Below are positions 1-12,800 of a stretch of DNA of 64,000 bases, piece by piece. The stretch's first letter is position 1. Every line of letters begins with the position of its first letter. The DNA is taken from positions 20,773,515 through 20,837,514 of the forward strand of contig OU744726.1 in assembly GCA_916613615.1 (NCBI GenBank), written 5' to 3'. The notes beneath the pieces were generated by a model that saw only the letters and a program-made list of their open reading frames with translations, made no database searches and was not told the origin of the DNA. The position numbers were made by a program, and so were the translations under genes. Origin of the DNA: Steromphala cineraria (lineage: Eukaryota; Mollusca; Gastropoda; Trochida; Trochidae).

Positions 1-58
1 TCTTTTGGATATGTTAGAATAAAATTCCTCAATGCAACGAGAATTAGAAATTCATCTA

Positions 59-624
59 CACTCAGGGGCAAAAGAAACGATACCACATAAAATGCATGAT
101 AGGTTAATCTACGATTGATAGTTACAGCTGAAACAGGGTTAATTCATGTATTCAAGAGCTAACTGAACTAAGTTTTTATTTTCAGAGCTATATCTGTTAA
201 CGCTTTTGAAATACAAGCCTTTCAAAAAACGCGGTTAAAAAATCTCGACGAGATAGGATAGTGAAAATGGTCCTTTTTCTTGTTTTTAAACCAAAATACA
301 GGCAGAATGCGTGAACAAATTAACTTCTTCAAGGGTTATTTATATTGATAACATCTTAGATTTTATAGATTTTGAAATTTCATAATTATTTTATTCCAAT
401 TCCAAAGATTATGACCAAAAATAACATCGAAAAAGCTGTTTTTTGACCCCTCCTGTATTTGAACAGTCATACAATATATAAGTATTATACTTTGATGTTT
501 GAAATTGTGAGTACTTTACATCTGATATGCCTATCACAAGGGCTCGTAGTCGCATTTCATTTACAACAGGATTTTGTTTTGTACTCTTTTGAAAAGTTGG
601 TATCGTTTCTTTTGCCCCTGAGTG
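59..624. mobile_element. Mariner-type MITE with 27-bp perfect inverted ends, TA duplication
   Basis: The ends are perfect inverted repeats of 27 bp (59-85 and 598-624, beginning CACTCAGGGGCAAAAG), flanked by TA on both sides (57-58 and 625-626). This matches the TA target duplication of Tc1/mariner elements. The interior (about 510 bp) has no transposase; the two open frames in it cross the terminal repeat and are not coding. A second member with related ends lies at 60943-61526. Family assignment to mariner is inferred from the TA duplication and size only. Confidence 0.85.
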
Positions 625-789
625 TACTTTTAGCAAGTCTCTTAAAAGTATCACGATTTAAAAAGAATTGTTTACACTCAGACAATGTTTGAGCCGATCA
701 CGGGTCTCCCGAAGTTATTTGCTTGTCTTCCAAACTATCCCAAATCGTATGATATTGCTCTAATAACACAAGCGAAGAACAAATAAAAG

Positions 790-1110
790 GTACTCACTTG
801 TATTTGTTAAACCAAATGTAAAACAAATAACATACATGTATCTTGAACACTTAAAATGTGCGTTGGTTATGTGTATCATATTTCACTTTGTAACTTATTA
901 TCAGACAGATTCATTTTACATTTATTACATTTCGTTAAACCAAGTGCAATACACTAAATGGAAATGTGTCTTGAACTTGAATAGTGCGTTGGTGATGGGT
1001 TATATTTGCATGATATTTTACTTGGATTACTTGTATCTTATTATCAGACAGATTCAATTCACATTTACACAACTAATTTCTAAAAATACGAAACGAATAT
1101 GGATATTGCA
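790..1110. repeat. Diverged tandem repeat, about 127-bp period, just over two units
   Basis: Two adjacent units share a 'cttgaac ... gtgcgttggt ... cttattatcagacagattca' pattern (about 837 and 964 onward), with a partial earlier unit near 790. Units differ by many substitutions and small indels, so the duplication is old. The open frame over it (836-1156) is a product of repeat phase, not a recognisable protein. Confidence 0.6.
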
Positions 1111-1397
1111 TTTATATATCAGTGTCTCGTTTCAATTTATGATTTTGATTGACTAGCCATATACAGAAAGCGGTCAAACATGACATTCATTTAAACGTTA
1201 TTTCATCATCAGAAATTTTCGAGGTTACATATATACTAAACATCATTGATAACGCACCACTATGAAAGATCTTTGGAAAGTATTCAAAAAGGTAAAGACG
1301 GATTCCTATATATATCCGAAAAAAAGATCATTATGAAAGTCCATCAACAGCAAAATTATTTTTTCAGCTGTTCATGAAAGAAGCATGGGGTCACACA

Positions 1398-3443
1398 TTC
1401 TCTCCCCACAGAGGCCACTCAGTCATACCTGAGTTAGCCTCTGCTCTATAACGCCTAATACACGGGATAGAAAGATACAAATCTGATTGGAGGCACACGA
1501 CGCTAGTTGTGCAATCAGCGATGCCGATTCAAAAGCGATCATCCGCAAAAGATTGGCCGGCTCCGTATGCTTCGGCAAAACTAAAAGTTTATCCGACTGT
1601 GCGATGCGCAAACACGTCTTGTAGACAGAATGCGGTCAACAAGGATGACGATGAAAAATCACGACATGTCATTTTCTCCGTGACAGCAAACGAGCCCTGA
1701 TGAATTGTCTTGTGTGTCACAATGACACAAGACCAAAGCAAAGGAGGGACGTTTTGGGGCCAACCTTTGCTTGTTAAAATCAACTAGAACAGGTGCTAGA
1801 AGGAAAAACACAGCGAAAGAAGGGATCAGGAAGTCAGTTTGTCTGCCTGTCATGTCACACAAAACTAAACAAACTGTTGAAAATTGATCATGACATTTGC
1901 AACAAACTACAAAAACTCAAGGAAGAGAAACAATAATACTTCCTCAACTTTGTCTGAAACATCGATCATCGACATCCGTGCAATATGGCGATAAACAAAC
2001 GATCAGTGCGACTGCCGGAGAACATGATGACAGGTAATATTTAGTAATATTAATGTTGTTTGTGCTTTTATTTCATAATTTATTATCAATGAATAATCAT
2101 TTAAGAAAAATTTGATGGGTAATAATCTTTTTAAAAATCTTTTTTTTCTTAAATGATAATTTAAAACCGTCATGTTTTACACATTATATTTGGTTTTAGA
2201 AATTAAGAGTGTTTATTAGTTGTTGTTTTTTTAATCTTAAAAAAAATCTTTTACATAATGGTAAAGTTGTTTTTAATGGTCAAGCATGTTGCTGATGAAT
2301 ATGATAAATAATAAATATATAATGAGATACATTGGTTACTGGAGAGTCGATAAAGTGTTTCATAGGGTCTTTAGTACTGCTGCAACTTTTCATGACAGCA
2401 TATATGTTTGACATATTATGGATTATTTTGACAAGGCAAATGGCAAATTTGGAGACCAAAAATACGCCGAAGCAGTCAATTTCAACAACAGATGCAACAA
2501 TGGGGCCTTCAGAGGAAACAACTGGTCAGTCCGTTAGGTTTGTGTTTACATAACTCATAATTGATTTTAATTATTTGTAATGTAATTGATTTGCATTTAT
2601 CTTTCAACTTAATAATTAAGGTATCATTCTTTTTTAACATAGTGTCATAATAAAGTATAGAACAGTACAAGATTATCTCGATTGTAGCACAATTGTTTTT
2701 TGTTTGAAGTTATTTCCAAAATAATATCTAAATTCAATACTGATGAGAGAAATAATGTATTGGCAGTGTGCTGTCCCTCCCAACTTCTCAAGTTGCTCTT
2801 CCTCAAGAGGAGACAGAACCCCTGCAGCCTGGCAGACCTAGTACAGCAGCCAAGACATCAAGGTTGGTATTTGTAGCAAGGCTAAACCGTTTATTACCTT
2901 TTCTTATATGAACTCATTTTTGAAAATTAAAAATCTTTTCAATTTGAACTCATTATGAATACCTTCTTGTTTTGATTTTTGACAATTACAATTCTGATAT
3001 ATCTTTGCTAACAGTACCCAAGTCTTCAGTACACCATGTAAAGGACCATAAAGACCATGGCCAATGGTTTCCTCCCCAACGCCAAGAAAGATAAAAGGTC
3101 GAATACAATCACTTGTTTCAGATTCAGCATCACATTCATCAGCTAAGGCTCTCTTCACAGAAAAGGAAGGATAGATATTAGCACTCTCTATCGCAACATT
3201 TTGGTTTTCTGTCAATACTGAAATTCCGAAAAGATCCTTTGCCTTGTTTTTAACCATCTCCATGGTGGCCACCATATTGGATGTAGGTCAATTGAAAACG
3301 TTTTTTTCATTGGCTGCAAATAAGGGAGGTAACTTGCGCTTTAACTTTTTGCCGCTAGGGCAATCTGCCGGAACCCGGTGTATTAGGCGTAATAGCACAG
3401 AGGCGAACTCGGATATGACTTAGTTGCCTCTGTGGGGAGAGAA
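1398..3443. mobile_element. 2-kb element with long imperfect terminal inverted repeats
   Basis: The left end (1398-1466) and right end (3373-3443) are inverted copies of each other over roughly 65-70 bp with a few mismatches. The outer part reads TTCTCTCCCCACAGAGGC and its complement. The interior is about 1.9 kb and contains the spliced gene model at 1985-3051. No transposase motif was recognised and the target duplication is not clear, so the superfamily is left open. It could be a non-autonomous DNA transposon that carries a captured gene piece, or an autonomous element of an unfamiliar type. Confidence 0.7.
1985..3051 (+). CDS. Predicted four-exon Ser/Thr/Pro-rich gene model inside the inverted-repeat element
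   Basis: Proposed exons: 1985-2033 (ATG start, then GT donor), 2399-2537, 2767-2862 and 3015-3051. The splice phases agree throughout: exon 1 ends in phase 1, exons 2 and 3 in phase 2. Each boundary has AG/GT, and exon 2 has a pyrimidine-rich acceptor. The joined reading frame is rich in Ser, Thr, Pro, Gln and Glu (for example TTDATMGPSEETTGQS, then VALPQEETEPLQPGRP). It stops at TAA 3049-3051; the same frame continues with similar composition after the stop to TAG 3172-3174, so this stop may be a mutation. No domain was recognised. The opposite strand has a 123-codon open frame (2904-3275) that competes with exon 4. Confidence 0.35.
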
Positions 3444-3911
3444 AAAACGAAAAGTCAGTAACGAATGAGTCCACAATTGCAGGAACGTACATGAAGAAAG
3501 GGCATCAACTATGCCACTAAACATGTCAAGAACTCTCTTGTAAAACACACTTGCTTGTGCCAACAAATCATGCAACACAGTTTTGGTGGTAATGGTCAAG
3601 CGTTCGTCATACTCTCAACTGACAATCCGCAATCCAACATCATATGAGATACCATGCTATCTGTGTAATGTTCAATGGCGATGAAGTCCGCTCAACGTTT
3701 TGTTTGTTTTGATGGTCAGTACAGATAGGCCTAACGTAAAGACGTCGAGCAGGATGACCAACGGCAAGTTGAAGGCGTTGTATTACAGTCTCTGCACATT
3801 TGCTTTCTCATTTTCCGATATCGTCAAATATTGTAATTCTGGTAGCTGGCAGCATTTGTTTAATATGGCGATCTCGACGTGACTTTTCTACACATCGTTG
3901 TTCAGGGTGCC

Positions 3912-4012
3912 GTTTCACTAAACGTTCGTAACTAAGAACGTTCGTAAGCAGTTACGACCGATATTACGAATTTTTCATAAATAGATAAGAGCGTTTCACT
4001 AAACGTTCGTAA
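3912..4012 (+). repeat. Two 20-bp direct repeats 81 bp apart
   Basis: The word GTTTCACTAAACGTTCGTAA occurs exactly at 3912-3931 and 3993-4012, and further ACGTTCGTAA/TTACGA words lie between and after. This looks like the end region of an old inverted-repeat element or a short satellite; no gene is associated. Confidence 0.6.
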
Positions 4013-4050
4013 ACCGATCGTAAATTAAACCTTATTACGATAAAATCGTA

Positions 4051-6083
4051 TCTCAAAGTGGAGCTCTTTAAGGGGTGAAGGTAGAAAGGTATACAGATTA
4101 TAAAGAATTTTGCGGCAGGTGCGCGAACACGTGAGAACTACTGGCTTGTGTTTGATCTTTTAATTTAATTCATATATGTTTTTCTAGTTCTTGATTTGAA
4201 ATTTTAAAACAAGACTTAGTGTATTTACATTGCCTGTGTATTTTATCTCAATGAATTGTGTTTACAAATATGTAACACAAAGTTCCAATTTTAACATTTT
4301 TTTTAGTTAAGGGTCAAGGACAAATTCCAGGGAATCCCTCTTCATGACGTCATGTGATCATGGGGTTGCCGTTCCAACCGGTGTTCAAAGTGACCGTTCA
4401 ATGCGGCAAACGAGAAAAATCAGCTTTTTTGGCTGGCGAAATAAAGCCGTTTTTACTGTGACTTACTGTAAATTTGATATCATTCCCAGTCAATCGTTTT
4501 AGTTGACCCAAACGACACTCGAAAGTATATTTAATACCATTTATACCGGGATTCGATACCGATGGCGATGGATGTCAAAATACCAAGACGCCGTTCCAAA
4601 ACTTCTCATGTCAAGGATAAAAAACGAATTTAAAGCAAATCATTCAGGGAAGATTCCATCTCACTAGTGTTACAAAAAATATAACGAACTTGTATGTGTC
4701 ATGTATGGAATCTGGATATCGGTGCCGACCAAAGGGAAACTATTCAAACTAGGACACTGGACAGGTTGGTGAAAAGTTTTGTAAACAACTTGAGAAATTA
4801 AAATAAAGTTGATCTTGTATAATTATTTATGCATATAGGCCCTCACCATGAACAAAAACATTAAGTTATGAAAATAAAAATTATATTTTATACTTGAACA
4901 CCACATAACTTAATGATATGGATCATTTTTATGATTCTTCAAATAAATATACTACATGTAACTCCAAACATTTTGAATTATAATAAATACTTATGTCATA
5001 ATTTTGTAGAAAATTTTATCATAAAATGCCACATGTGTGTTTAAAAAAACAGTAACAAAAATTCTTTTAAGCCAATGCAGTTTTGTATTTAAATAATGAG
5101 CAAAAAGTTTTCATGAAAATTTTATAAAAAGGGTCTGATTAACAATCACTATTCAACTTCCAAATCTTCATGCATAAATTAAATTGATCAAAGCTTTGAA
5201 TTTTATATCAAAAATATTTTTTATTTAAGAGAAGTTGAGAAACAATTAAATTTCCAAAACCCTTTTGTAAAATATTGGAAATCAAAGGAAGTAAAGTAAT
5301 CTTGCAATAATAGGGCTGTTTAAATGTTTTCAAAATGGTGACACATACTATATAATGTATTGATTATGTGTGTATGATTTTAACTTTCTTATTCTTAGTT
5401 TAAAATATAAGAAAAAAATGAGACTTAGCTAGATTTGTTTATTATATAATGTAAGGAAATCCTAAAATATGACTGAGTTTAATTGTGAGTGAAATTAAAA
5501 TTTCAAACATGTGATATTGTATCAGTTTTGATTTACATAAATCTTAAAAGGTACAAAAAGCTGAGAAATAACCATCAGAAATATCGCTTCTCATAATTGT
5601 AAATCTTAAAGGTAACATAATTTGCCCTAACATGGATATAGTTGGTTATAAAAATCTCCATTATAAACCATGAACCTGTGTGCTCAATATTATCTGTATT
5701 AGTCAATTTGAAGAAATATGTTTGGATAGGTGTTACTGGTTTTAGCAGTAGGGGAAGTATTCAGATGACATCTTAGATTTATGACAAAATATCAATAGCA
5801 TAAAAACTTAACCTGTGATTAATGTGTTTAGATTTTCAATAATTCAATGGACAATCATCTTTTAAGAACATTGGCTTATATGTCCCAAACATCAGCTTAA
5901 TTCATTTCAACAATACTTCTCTCACGTTTTAATCAGAGAAAACATATGACTGATATGAAATATCATTATGTAATTGTTGTATCTGTAAAGCTGCAGGCAA
6001 ATTGTACCTTAAACAATTGACTTCATTTGAAGGTTGCCCTTTGAACCAAATTATATGTCTATGAGCTTAAATGATTTCTATAT
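4051..6083. other. AT-rich stretch, nothing recognised
   Basis: Very AT-rich with frequent stops in all frames. No conserved protein, RNA gene or long repeat was recognised. A locally higher-GC patch (4300-4640, with GACGTCAT-like words) is non-coding as far as can be seen. Confidence 0.5.
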
Positions 6084-6285
6084 AAAGGTACAGTTCTATC
6101 AGGGTATTTCGCGTGGAAACAAAGTTCTAGAGTACTTCCATGTTTATACTTGTATATGATTATTTCATAAGGGGGGTTAACATTTTAATTGTTCTTGATT
6201 TTACAATTTGACAAAGAATAGAATGCATAATGCATCCTTTAGAATTTTGTTTCCACACTAAAATACCCCGAAAGTACTGTCCCTT
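6084..6285. mobile_element. Short foldback MITE, about 200 bp
   Basis: The left arm (6084-6127) and right arm (6242-6285) are imperfect inverted repeats of about 44 bp; the outer part is AAGGTACAGT... on the left and its near complement on the right, and both arms contain GTGGAAACAAA. The loop is AT-rich and non-coding. No clear target duplication. Confidence 0.65.
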
Positions 6286-6510
6286 GTAGCGCAGTATCAC
6301 ACATGGTTCGTTAATTCCAGCTGATACTCTCAGGTTTCACCACAATTTGTAGTCACTAAAGTGTTGCCAGCTTAACATTAACAAACGTTTTGGTTGCTGT
6401 TTCCTGGGATATATTCTTGCAGACTACCTAGTGCTGCATGGAAAATTAAACTCCGCTTGCAATAATAATGCTTAATGTACAAGTTTGAATCTTACCCAGG
6501 GTGAAATCAT

Positions 6511-7044
6511 TTTTTTATGCCCCGGAATCGGAGATTCCGGGGTATATTGTTTTTCACCTGTCCGTCTGTCTGTCCGTTTGTCCACAAAAACTTTAACCTT
6601 GGTCATAACTTTTGATTGGTCAGAGCTAGGTCTTTGATACTTGACATATGGATCCCTTGTGATGAGACCTTTCAGATGACACCATGATATTGGACCTTTT
6701 CCGTCCGTCCGTCCGTCTGTCCGTTTGTCCACAAAAACTTTAACCTTGGTCATAACTTTTGATTGGTCAGAGCTAGCTCTTTGATACTTGACATATGGAT
6801 CCCTTGTGATGAGACCTTTCAGATGACACCATGACATTTGACCTTGTGACCTTGACCTTGACACAGCGAGCATTTTAAACTTTAACCTTGGTAACTTTTG
6901 ATTGGTCAGAGCTAGCTCTTTGATACTTGACATATGGATCCCTTGTGATGAGACCTTTCAGATGACACCATGACATTTGACCTTGTGACCTTGACCTTGA
7001 CACAGCGAGCAGGATGCATTCGTGTTTCACAAACACATCTTGTT
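6511..7044 (-). mobile_element. Helentron-associated (HINE/pearl-like) element with tandem core repeats
   Basis: One end is a T-run followed by a perfect 10-bp hairpin (CCCCGGAATC, 3-nt loop, GATTCCGGGG; 6520-6542). The other end is ...AACACATCTTGTT. Between them are two full and one partial unit of about 147 bp, each with a (TCCG)n/(TCTG)n run, 'TTGTCCACAAAAAC', and GTGACCTTGACCTTGAC at the unit end. A 3' hairpin, T-rich target and tandem core repeats fit helentron-associated elements known from bivalves. The open frame on the minus strand (6472-6933) is simply the repeat read in phase. A shorter copy in opposite orientation is at 57250-57496. Confidence 0.6.
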
Positions 7045-7329
7045 CAGTTTACAGTTTTGGTTGACAGTCTGAAAGTGAGTAACTCAATTATAGGTTGAAC
7101 AACAACAATTAATGCATTCTTCAGAGCTATTACACCATTTCATCTTAAAACTGTTTTGTAGAATCACAGTCATGTGTTTTGATCATGCTTACATTCCACT
7201 CTATCATAACAAGAAGATCATGAGGTTGATAATACAAACAGAACATTTCTTGCATTGCAAAATACTTGATTTCAATTCTAGTATATGTTTATGTTTAATG
7301 CCAAAAAGAAAATTTCTAGAGCCAAAGAT

Positions 7330-8339
7330 TTTTAGCTCATCTGGCCTGTAAGGCCCGATGGGCTTATGGCATGGCATGGTGTCCGGCGTCCGTCCGTCCG
7401 TCCGTCCGTCCGTCCAGCCGTCCGTAAACTTTGTGGAATTTCGACTTCTTCTCCAGAACCATGAGGCCTAGAAACCTAAAACTTTGTGTACATACTCCTT
7501 GGCTAGTGAGGATTAAAAATTGTAGCTTTGGTGGCCCTGTGACCCCTAATAAGGGCCACAGGGGCCACACCCTTAAAACCTATTTTCATCTTCTTCTCCA
7601 GAACCATGAGGCCTAGAAACCTAAAACTTTGTGTACATACTCCTTGGCTAGTGAGGATTAAAAATTGTAGCTTTTGTGGCCCTGTGACCCCTAATAAGGG
7701 CCACAGGGGCCACGCCCTAAAAACCTATTTTCATCTTCTTCTCCAGAACCATGAGGCCTAGAAACCTAAAACTTTGTGTACATACTCCTTGGCTAGTGAG
7801 GATTAAAAATTGTAGCTTTGGTGGCCCTGTGACCCCTAATAAGGGCCACAGGGGCCACACCCTTAAAACCTATTTTCATCTTCTTCTCCAGAACCATGAG
7901 GCCTAGAAACCTAAAACTTTGTGTACATACTCCTTGGCTAGTGAGGATTAAAAATTGTAGCTTTGGTGGCCCTGTGACCCCTAATAAGGGCCACAGGGGC
8001 CACGCCCTAAAAACCTATTTTCATCTTCTTCTCCAGAACCATGAGGCCTAGAAACCTAAAACTTTGTGTACATACTCCTTGGCTAGTGAGGATTAAAAAT
8101 TGTAGCTTTGGTGGCCCTGTGACCCCTAATAAGGGCCACAGGGGCCACACCCTTAAAACCTATTTTCATCTTCTTCTCCAGAACCATAAGGCCTAGAAAC
8201 CTAAAACTTTGTGCACATACTCCTTGGCTAGTGAGGATTAAAAATTGTAGCTTTGGTGGCCCTGTTGCCCCTAATATATATATTAAGCATAATTGATAAT
8301 GAAGCCTGATGAGCTACAGAGCCAATGGCTCTATTTTTT
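7330..8339 (+). mobile_element. Second helentron-associated / pearl-like element
   Basis: The element begins with TTTAGCTCATCTGGCC and ends with GCCTGATGAGCTACAG, followed by a small hairpin (AGAGCCAATGGCTCT) and a T-run. The short subterminal inverted repeat (AGCTCATC / GATGAGCT), 3' hairpin, and central (TCCG)n plus tandem core repeats are the architecture described for bivalve pearl elements and HINEs. There is no Rep or helicase gene, so it is non-autonomous. Confidence 0.65.
7451..8275 (+). repeat. 145-bp tandem core repeat, five full units plus a partial sixth
   Basis: The anchor CTCCAGAACC occurs at 7451, 7596, 7741, 7886, 8031 and 8176, exactly 145 bp apart each time. Units are nearly identical. 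Units 1, 3 and 5 have CACACCCTTAAAACC at their end whereas units 2 and 4 have CACGCCCTAAAAACC, so the array has an A-B-A-B-A order. Each unit contains an imperfect hairpin (GTGGCCCTGTG ... CACAGGGGCCAC). Confidence 0.92.
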
Positions 8340-9439
8340 CTATATATAAACTAAATCAATCTTCCAGATCATTCAATTTCGTTTTCTAGTGTAAGCTGTT
8401 GGGAAAAAATTACAAAAAGATACTTTGTTGTTCAAATAAAAATGTATCAGCCTCTTTTTCTTTAAAAATAAATGAAATCGTACATCTTAAATTTTTTATT
8501 TTTTTGTAAATCCATCTGTGTTTTATCTAATGATTTTACATTTTTGTGAAAGTTCAACTTTTTGTACCAAGTATAAAACATCTCGACTAAGATTGATCGA
8601 CAAAGACATTTTGAAAAAGGGAGGATTTGGTAGTTTTTATGGGGAAGTAATGAAAGATTGGACATCTGAATTGTATCCATTGATATTTAAAGCCTATTTT
8701 GTAAAATGTCAAAATGAAACATAGGTCTGCTTTTACAATGATTAAAAACCGACTGAGACTAAATTGTAAACTGAAAACAGAATGAATTTTAATTCCACTT
8801 TATTCGTGTTCATATATGTGCTATGTTTAGGGTTTGTCCGATTGATTATTTTTATCATTTTATAGAAAGTATATAGATCCATGAATTTTGAATAAGGGTT
8901 ATGGGATTGTTAATGCTGTCAAAGATCGATGTTGTTCATTTTTGGCAAAGGTTACATTTCAAATGCATTCATACATGTATGAACATGAACATGTAGTTTA
9001 GTACAAATTTGATAGAATATGGAATTTGCTATGATGAGTTTATGAACATGTTCTTCTTACAGTAACCTACTTACCATAGCCATATTGATAGCAACATTTG
9101 TCAGCAATAATATTGATTAGAAAGCTAGCGTTTAACAGCTATCGGATTTTGATGTATAAATCGAAATATTAACGAAGTCCAGGTTAATAACATATTTATG
9201 AAAAGACGAGATGGTATTTAACGAGCAAATATGATATTATTGGAAGAGGAGGACGAGGATAAAGAGAAGACGAAGATTTTCTACACAATGGAGACGTATT
9301 GAATATTGAAAAGGAATCACGTCTACCTGTATACATTGGCAGTGCCAATATTAAATTGTGTCAAAATAGTATAACAAATAGCCGGTTTTGCATGTATTTC
9401 TCAAAACCTCATCAAATGCGTGATCAGCACACACATAAT
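8340..9439. other. AT-rich stretch, nothing recognised
   Basis: No recognisable gene or repeat. Short open frames on both strands overlap one another (8462-8724), as expected by chance in AT-rich DNA. Confidence 0.5.
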
Positions 9440-9865
9440 CACTGTGTATAACCGTACACTGAAACTAGCGAGGTGTACGGCGAAGAAATGTTGCTAGCGA
9501 GGAGCCGATATCGAAAGTTAGGTAATATTTTACTTCATACCCTTGAAATAATCAACATCATGTGGTAATTTCAGCACACATACTTAGTAAAATGTATGTG
9601 CTTGTCATTCTGTATCCAACTGTATAACAATGACAGTTGCGAGTAATGCTGTTGTTAGTAACATATTTGCTATCTCTGACTATGAACAGGATATGACATT
9701 AAAATAGTTATGTCTCGGAAAGCTATTGCCATGATTATAACATGGAAAAAGTTGATGAAACGGCGATGATTGCTTTTTAAGTGATCCCATTGCGATCACG
9801 CTCCTCGTTAGCAACATTTCTCCGCCGTACACCTCGCTAGATCCGGTGTACGGTTATACACAGTG
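9440..9865. mobile_element. 426-bp inverted-repeat MITE beginning CACTGTGTATAACCG
   Basis: The left arm (9440-9509) and right arm (9786-9865) are inverted copies of about 70-75 bp. Outer 20 bp (CACTGTGTATAACCGTACAC) are matched at the right by GTGTACGGTTATACACAGTG. The inner part of each arm shares CTAGCGAGGTGTACGGCG and 'gaaatgttgctagcgagga'. Interior is unique and non-coding. The CACTG start recalls CACTA elements but a target duplication is not clear. Confidence 0.8.
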
Positions 9866-12800
9866 AAAATGCATCTTGCTAAATGAGATGCCTAATTTCT
9901 CTTCTTGGATTGAAACCCCTCTTGTAAAATGCAAAGTATGGCATCAGAAAGGGAATCTGCCATGCGATTTTGTTGGCGCTGCAGCACCTATTTTCATCAT
10001 ATCGGATTGCATTGCATTGGCGCATCGGTTGATGTGTGCGTGGTCCATGATCAATACAGTGTGTGCATTTATAAACGCAACGCATGACGCATCAGAAGTA
10101 AAATCGGATGTAGTTTCCCCTGCCTTAGCAGTAGGGTGTGCCCCCACAAACAAGAGGGGTCACTCGACAGTTGATTTGTGAAAATAGAATCCACAGTAAA
10201 ACAATATGGTATTCGCGTAACCATATACAGAGTTCAGCAAACTACGCTACGTTCATTCAATCAATGCTAAACGAGTACTATTGGTGTTCCAGCTAATTTG
10301 ATCAATCTTCTTATTTTTGCTTAATCAAACCGCATAAGTGCAAACTGAACATTGTCAACATTTCTATTTATATAAACTATTTCTATGTTTTGGTTACATT
10401 TTCTTCTTTCCTAGTTCAAAACAACCTCTTTTCTATTTCAATTGATACACTATCTAATGAAAAAGTATTGTTTTAGCATCGCCTTGATATGGAACTTTTC
10501 CATTCATATCAAATTAAGGAATTAATCAAATTATGAGCAATTGTTTTGATCAAAGATAACACATTTTAGTGCCCTTTGGTAATACCTTTACCTGTATATA
10601 TCGGTCGTATTAAGTATGTTTCTTGTTATCTAAATATAGTTCAAACACATTAACATTATCCGATTATTTGAGCTATAATTGCTTCAAGGCTGTTTAACAA
10701 ATAGCAAGAAAAGTGTGTGTAAAAAGAGTTATATTGTCAAAAAGCTAAAGAGAAGAACCGATAATAACAATATAAAGCAATGGAATATAGGTTGAAAAAA
10801 AATTAATGTTTATTTGATATTAAAACTTATACAACACTTCACTCTACTTTTAGATATGCTAAGGGGCATGTTTATGATTGCTCATGCCATAAGGGGCTCA
10901 CATGTTCAAGGTCACCTTGACATCAAGCAGACAAAGTTACCCACCCTTTCCCACCCATTAGCTTAACTGCATACTCTAAGCAAATAAACATTTTTCTGCA
11001 ATTCATATTCTGTATATATATTTTTCATGTTCATCCCTCTTTTTTTGTCTTTTTTTCTTTTAAACTCATTTCAGAGGAAACTTTGCAGTTATGATTAAAT
11101 ACAGTTATTACATGTTGTAATATTTGTGTTTTGTCAAGAATAAACTTGACCCTATTTCCCCAAAGATCAGTGTTGTTGTTATTAAAATTTCATGTTTCTT
11201 GCTAGTGAAAGGTTTAAGTTTATGATGAACGTTTTCCACAAATATCCACTGTACCTTGTAAGTGAATGTACCATTTCTTCCAACGAACTGTTGAATGATT
11301 GGTACACTATTTTATTCGAAATCATATTACAATATCCCTATAACAAAATGCCTGGTTATGTAACTCTCTTTAAATTCTTAATTGTTTTTAGAAATGGTGT
11401 GTTATTTTCCATTCCTCTGAGAACAGTTCTATTACAAAGATTTAGGTTTCTGTTATTGATTACGCTTTAAAATACTCTTTTATTTTGTTAAATTCATTTC
11501 AAAATTTATGACAAAAGAAATCTGTCACTTTGGATTATCTTTGTTGTTTATAGTTATCCTTACAAGGTTGTAAATTCCAAAAACATATTAAAGAAAGCAC
11601 AACTGGTGGCCTTTTTGGCGAAGTTATACAAATGCAATAAATGTAAATGTGGTGTGAAGGGGCAACCGGCCAATAATACATTACACTTTCTATCTTTCTG
11701 TACATTATATTCATAATGAATTCGCCTTTATTTGAGCAAAATTATCGTGTACACATCTTTAGTTCTGTAAACTAAGCACAGAACATCTCTGTTGAAAGTT
11801 ATATCATCATACTGTGTTTACGTTTGGGAGACATCACCTCCACCATTTCTACTCGTATGGGTATTAAGATGAATAAATTATTTTTCCATCTTAGGCTGAT
11901 TGTAAATGTAAATTATTTTGTTCTATGGTTCTCTTTTATTCGTTCTGACTCAACCTTTTTCTCTGCAGGATTAAGGATTTAACTCCTATTCAAATTGCAT
12001 GACATACTGAGAGATATAAAAAATAACTTTTTAAAATATTTTTAAGATAAACGAGATGATATGATATTGCAAAAAGTTTTGGTGCACAAGTCCTTCAGTT
12101 CAGTGCTACTATGTCAATCTATTTTGCAAATGTTAGGCACCATGAGATTTGAGTTTGAACACATAAAATGAATGTTCAGCTTTTGAGAATTAGAAAGTTA
12201 CTTTTTGCTCCTATGCCCTCTGGATGAACTACTGCCTCAATTGTACAGGATTCTGTAACATAGGTTAACTTTAGACTTTGACTTGCAATTCAAATTTATA
12301 CCAAAATGCACCACCTCATTGGGAATATAAAAATACTGCATGTCATAAATTACAAAATAATGCAATCAGTGTCCAACAACTGCTTAATGTCGCCATAGAA
12401 ATTAATAGCGGCGCCATAATTATAACCAAATTATAAAAGAAACATTATTTGACACAATTTCTAAAGCTTGTAATGCGTGGCTATTTTCTAGTCTTATTAA
12501 ATAATTAACAAGCACAATGAGAGAGAATGGGGGTCAATATTGAGAGTTATTCAATCTTCGTAACATTTCAATAAACAATGTGCATCACTCAAAACACCAC
12601 TGCGATTGGCCTTCGAATTTGTTGGCCTATAATCAGGACAATTATATTGTAAAAATCCGGAGCGAATATTTTTCTGATTAATTCTTTTCAAATTCTTAAT
12701 TTAACATATTCTTCAACGAGCCATTTGAAACAATCAAGCCTACCGATACCTGCCCAGCTTCTTGGGAAAAGTCAATGTAGCAAATTTAACCTCCACTTAT

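Noticed and set aside
2904..3275. 123-codon minus-strand frame as a separate gene
   Set aside because: It overlaps the plus-strand exon model, which has matching phases at three junctions; no domain or splice support was seen for the minus strand. It remains an alternative.
6472..6933. 153-codon frame as a protein
   Set aside because: It is the tandem core repeat of a helentron-associated element read in one frame; the protein itself repeats the same 50-residue block.
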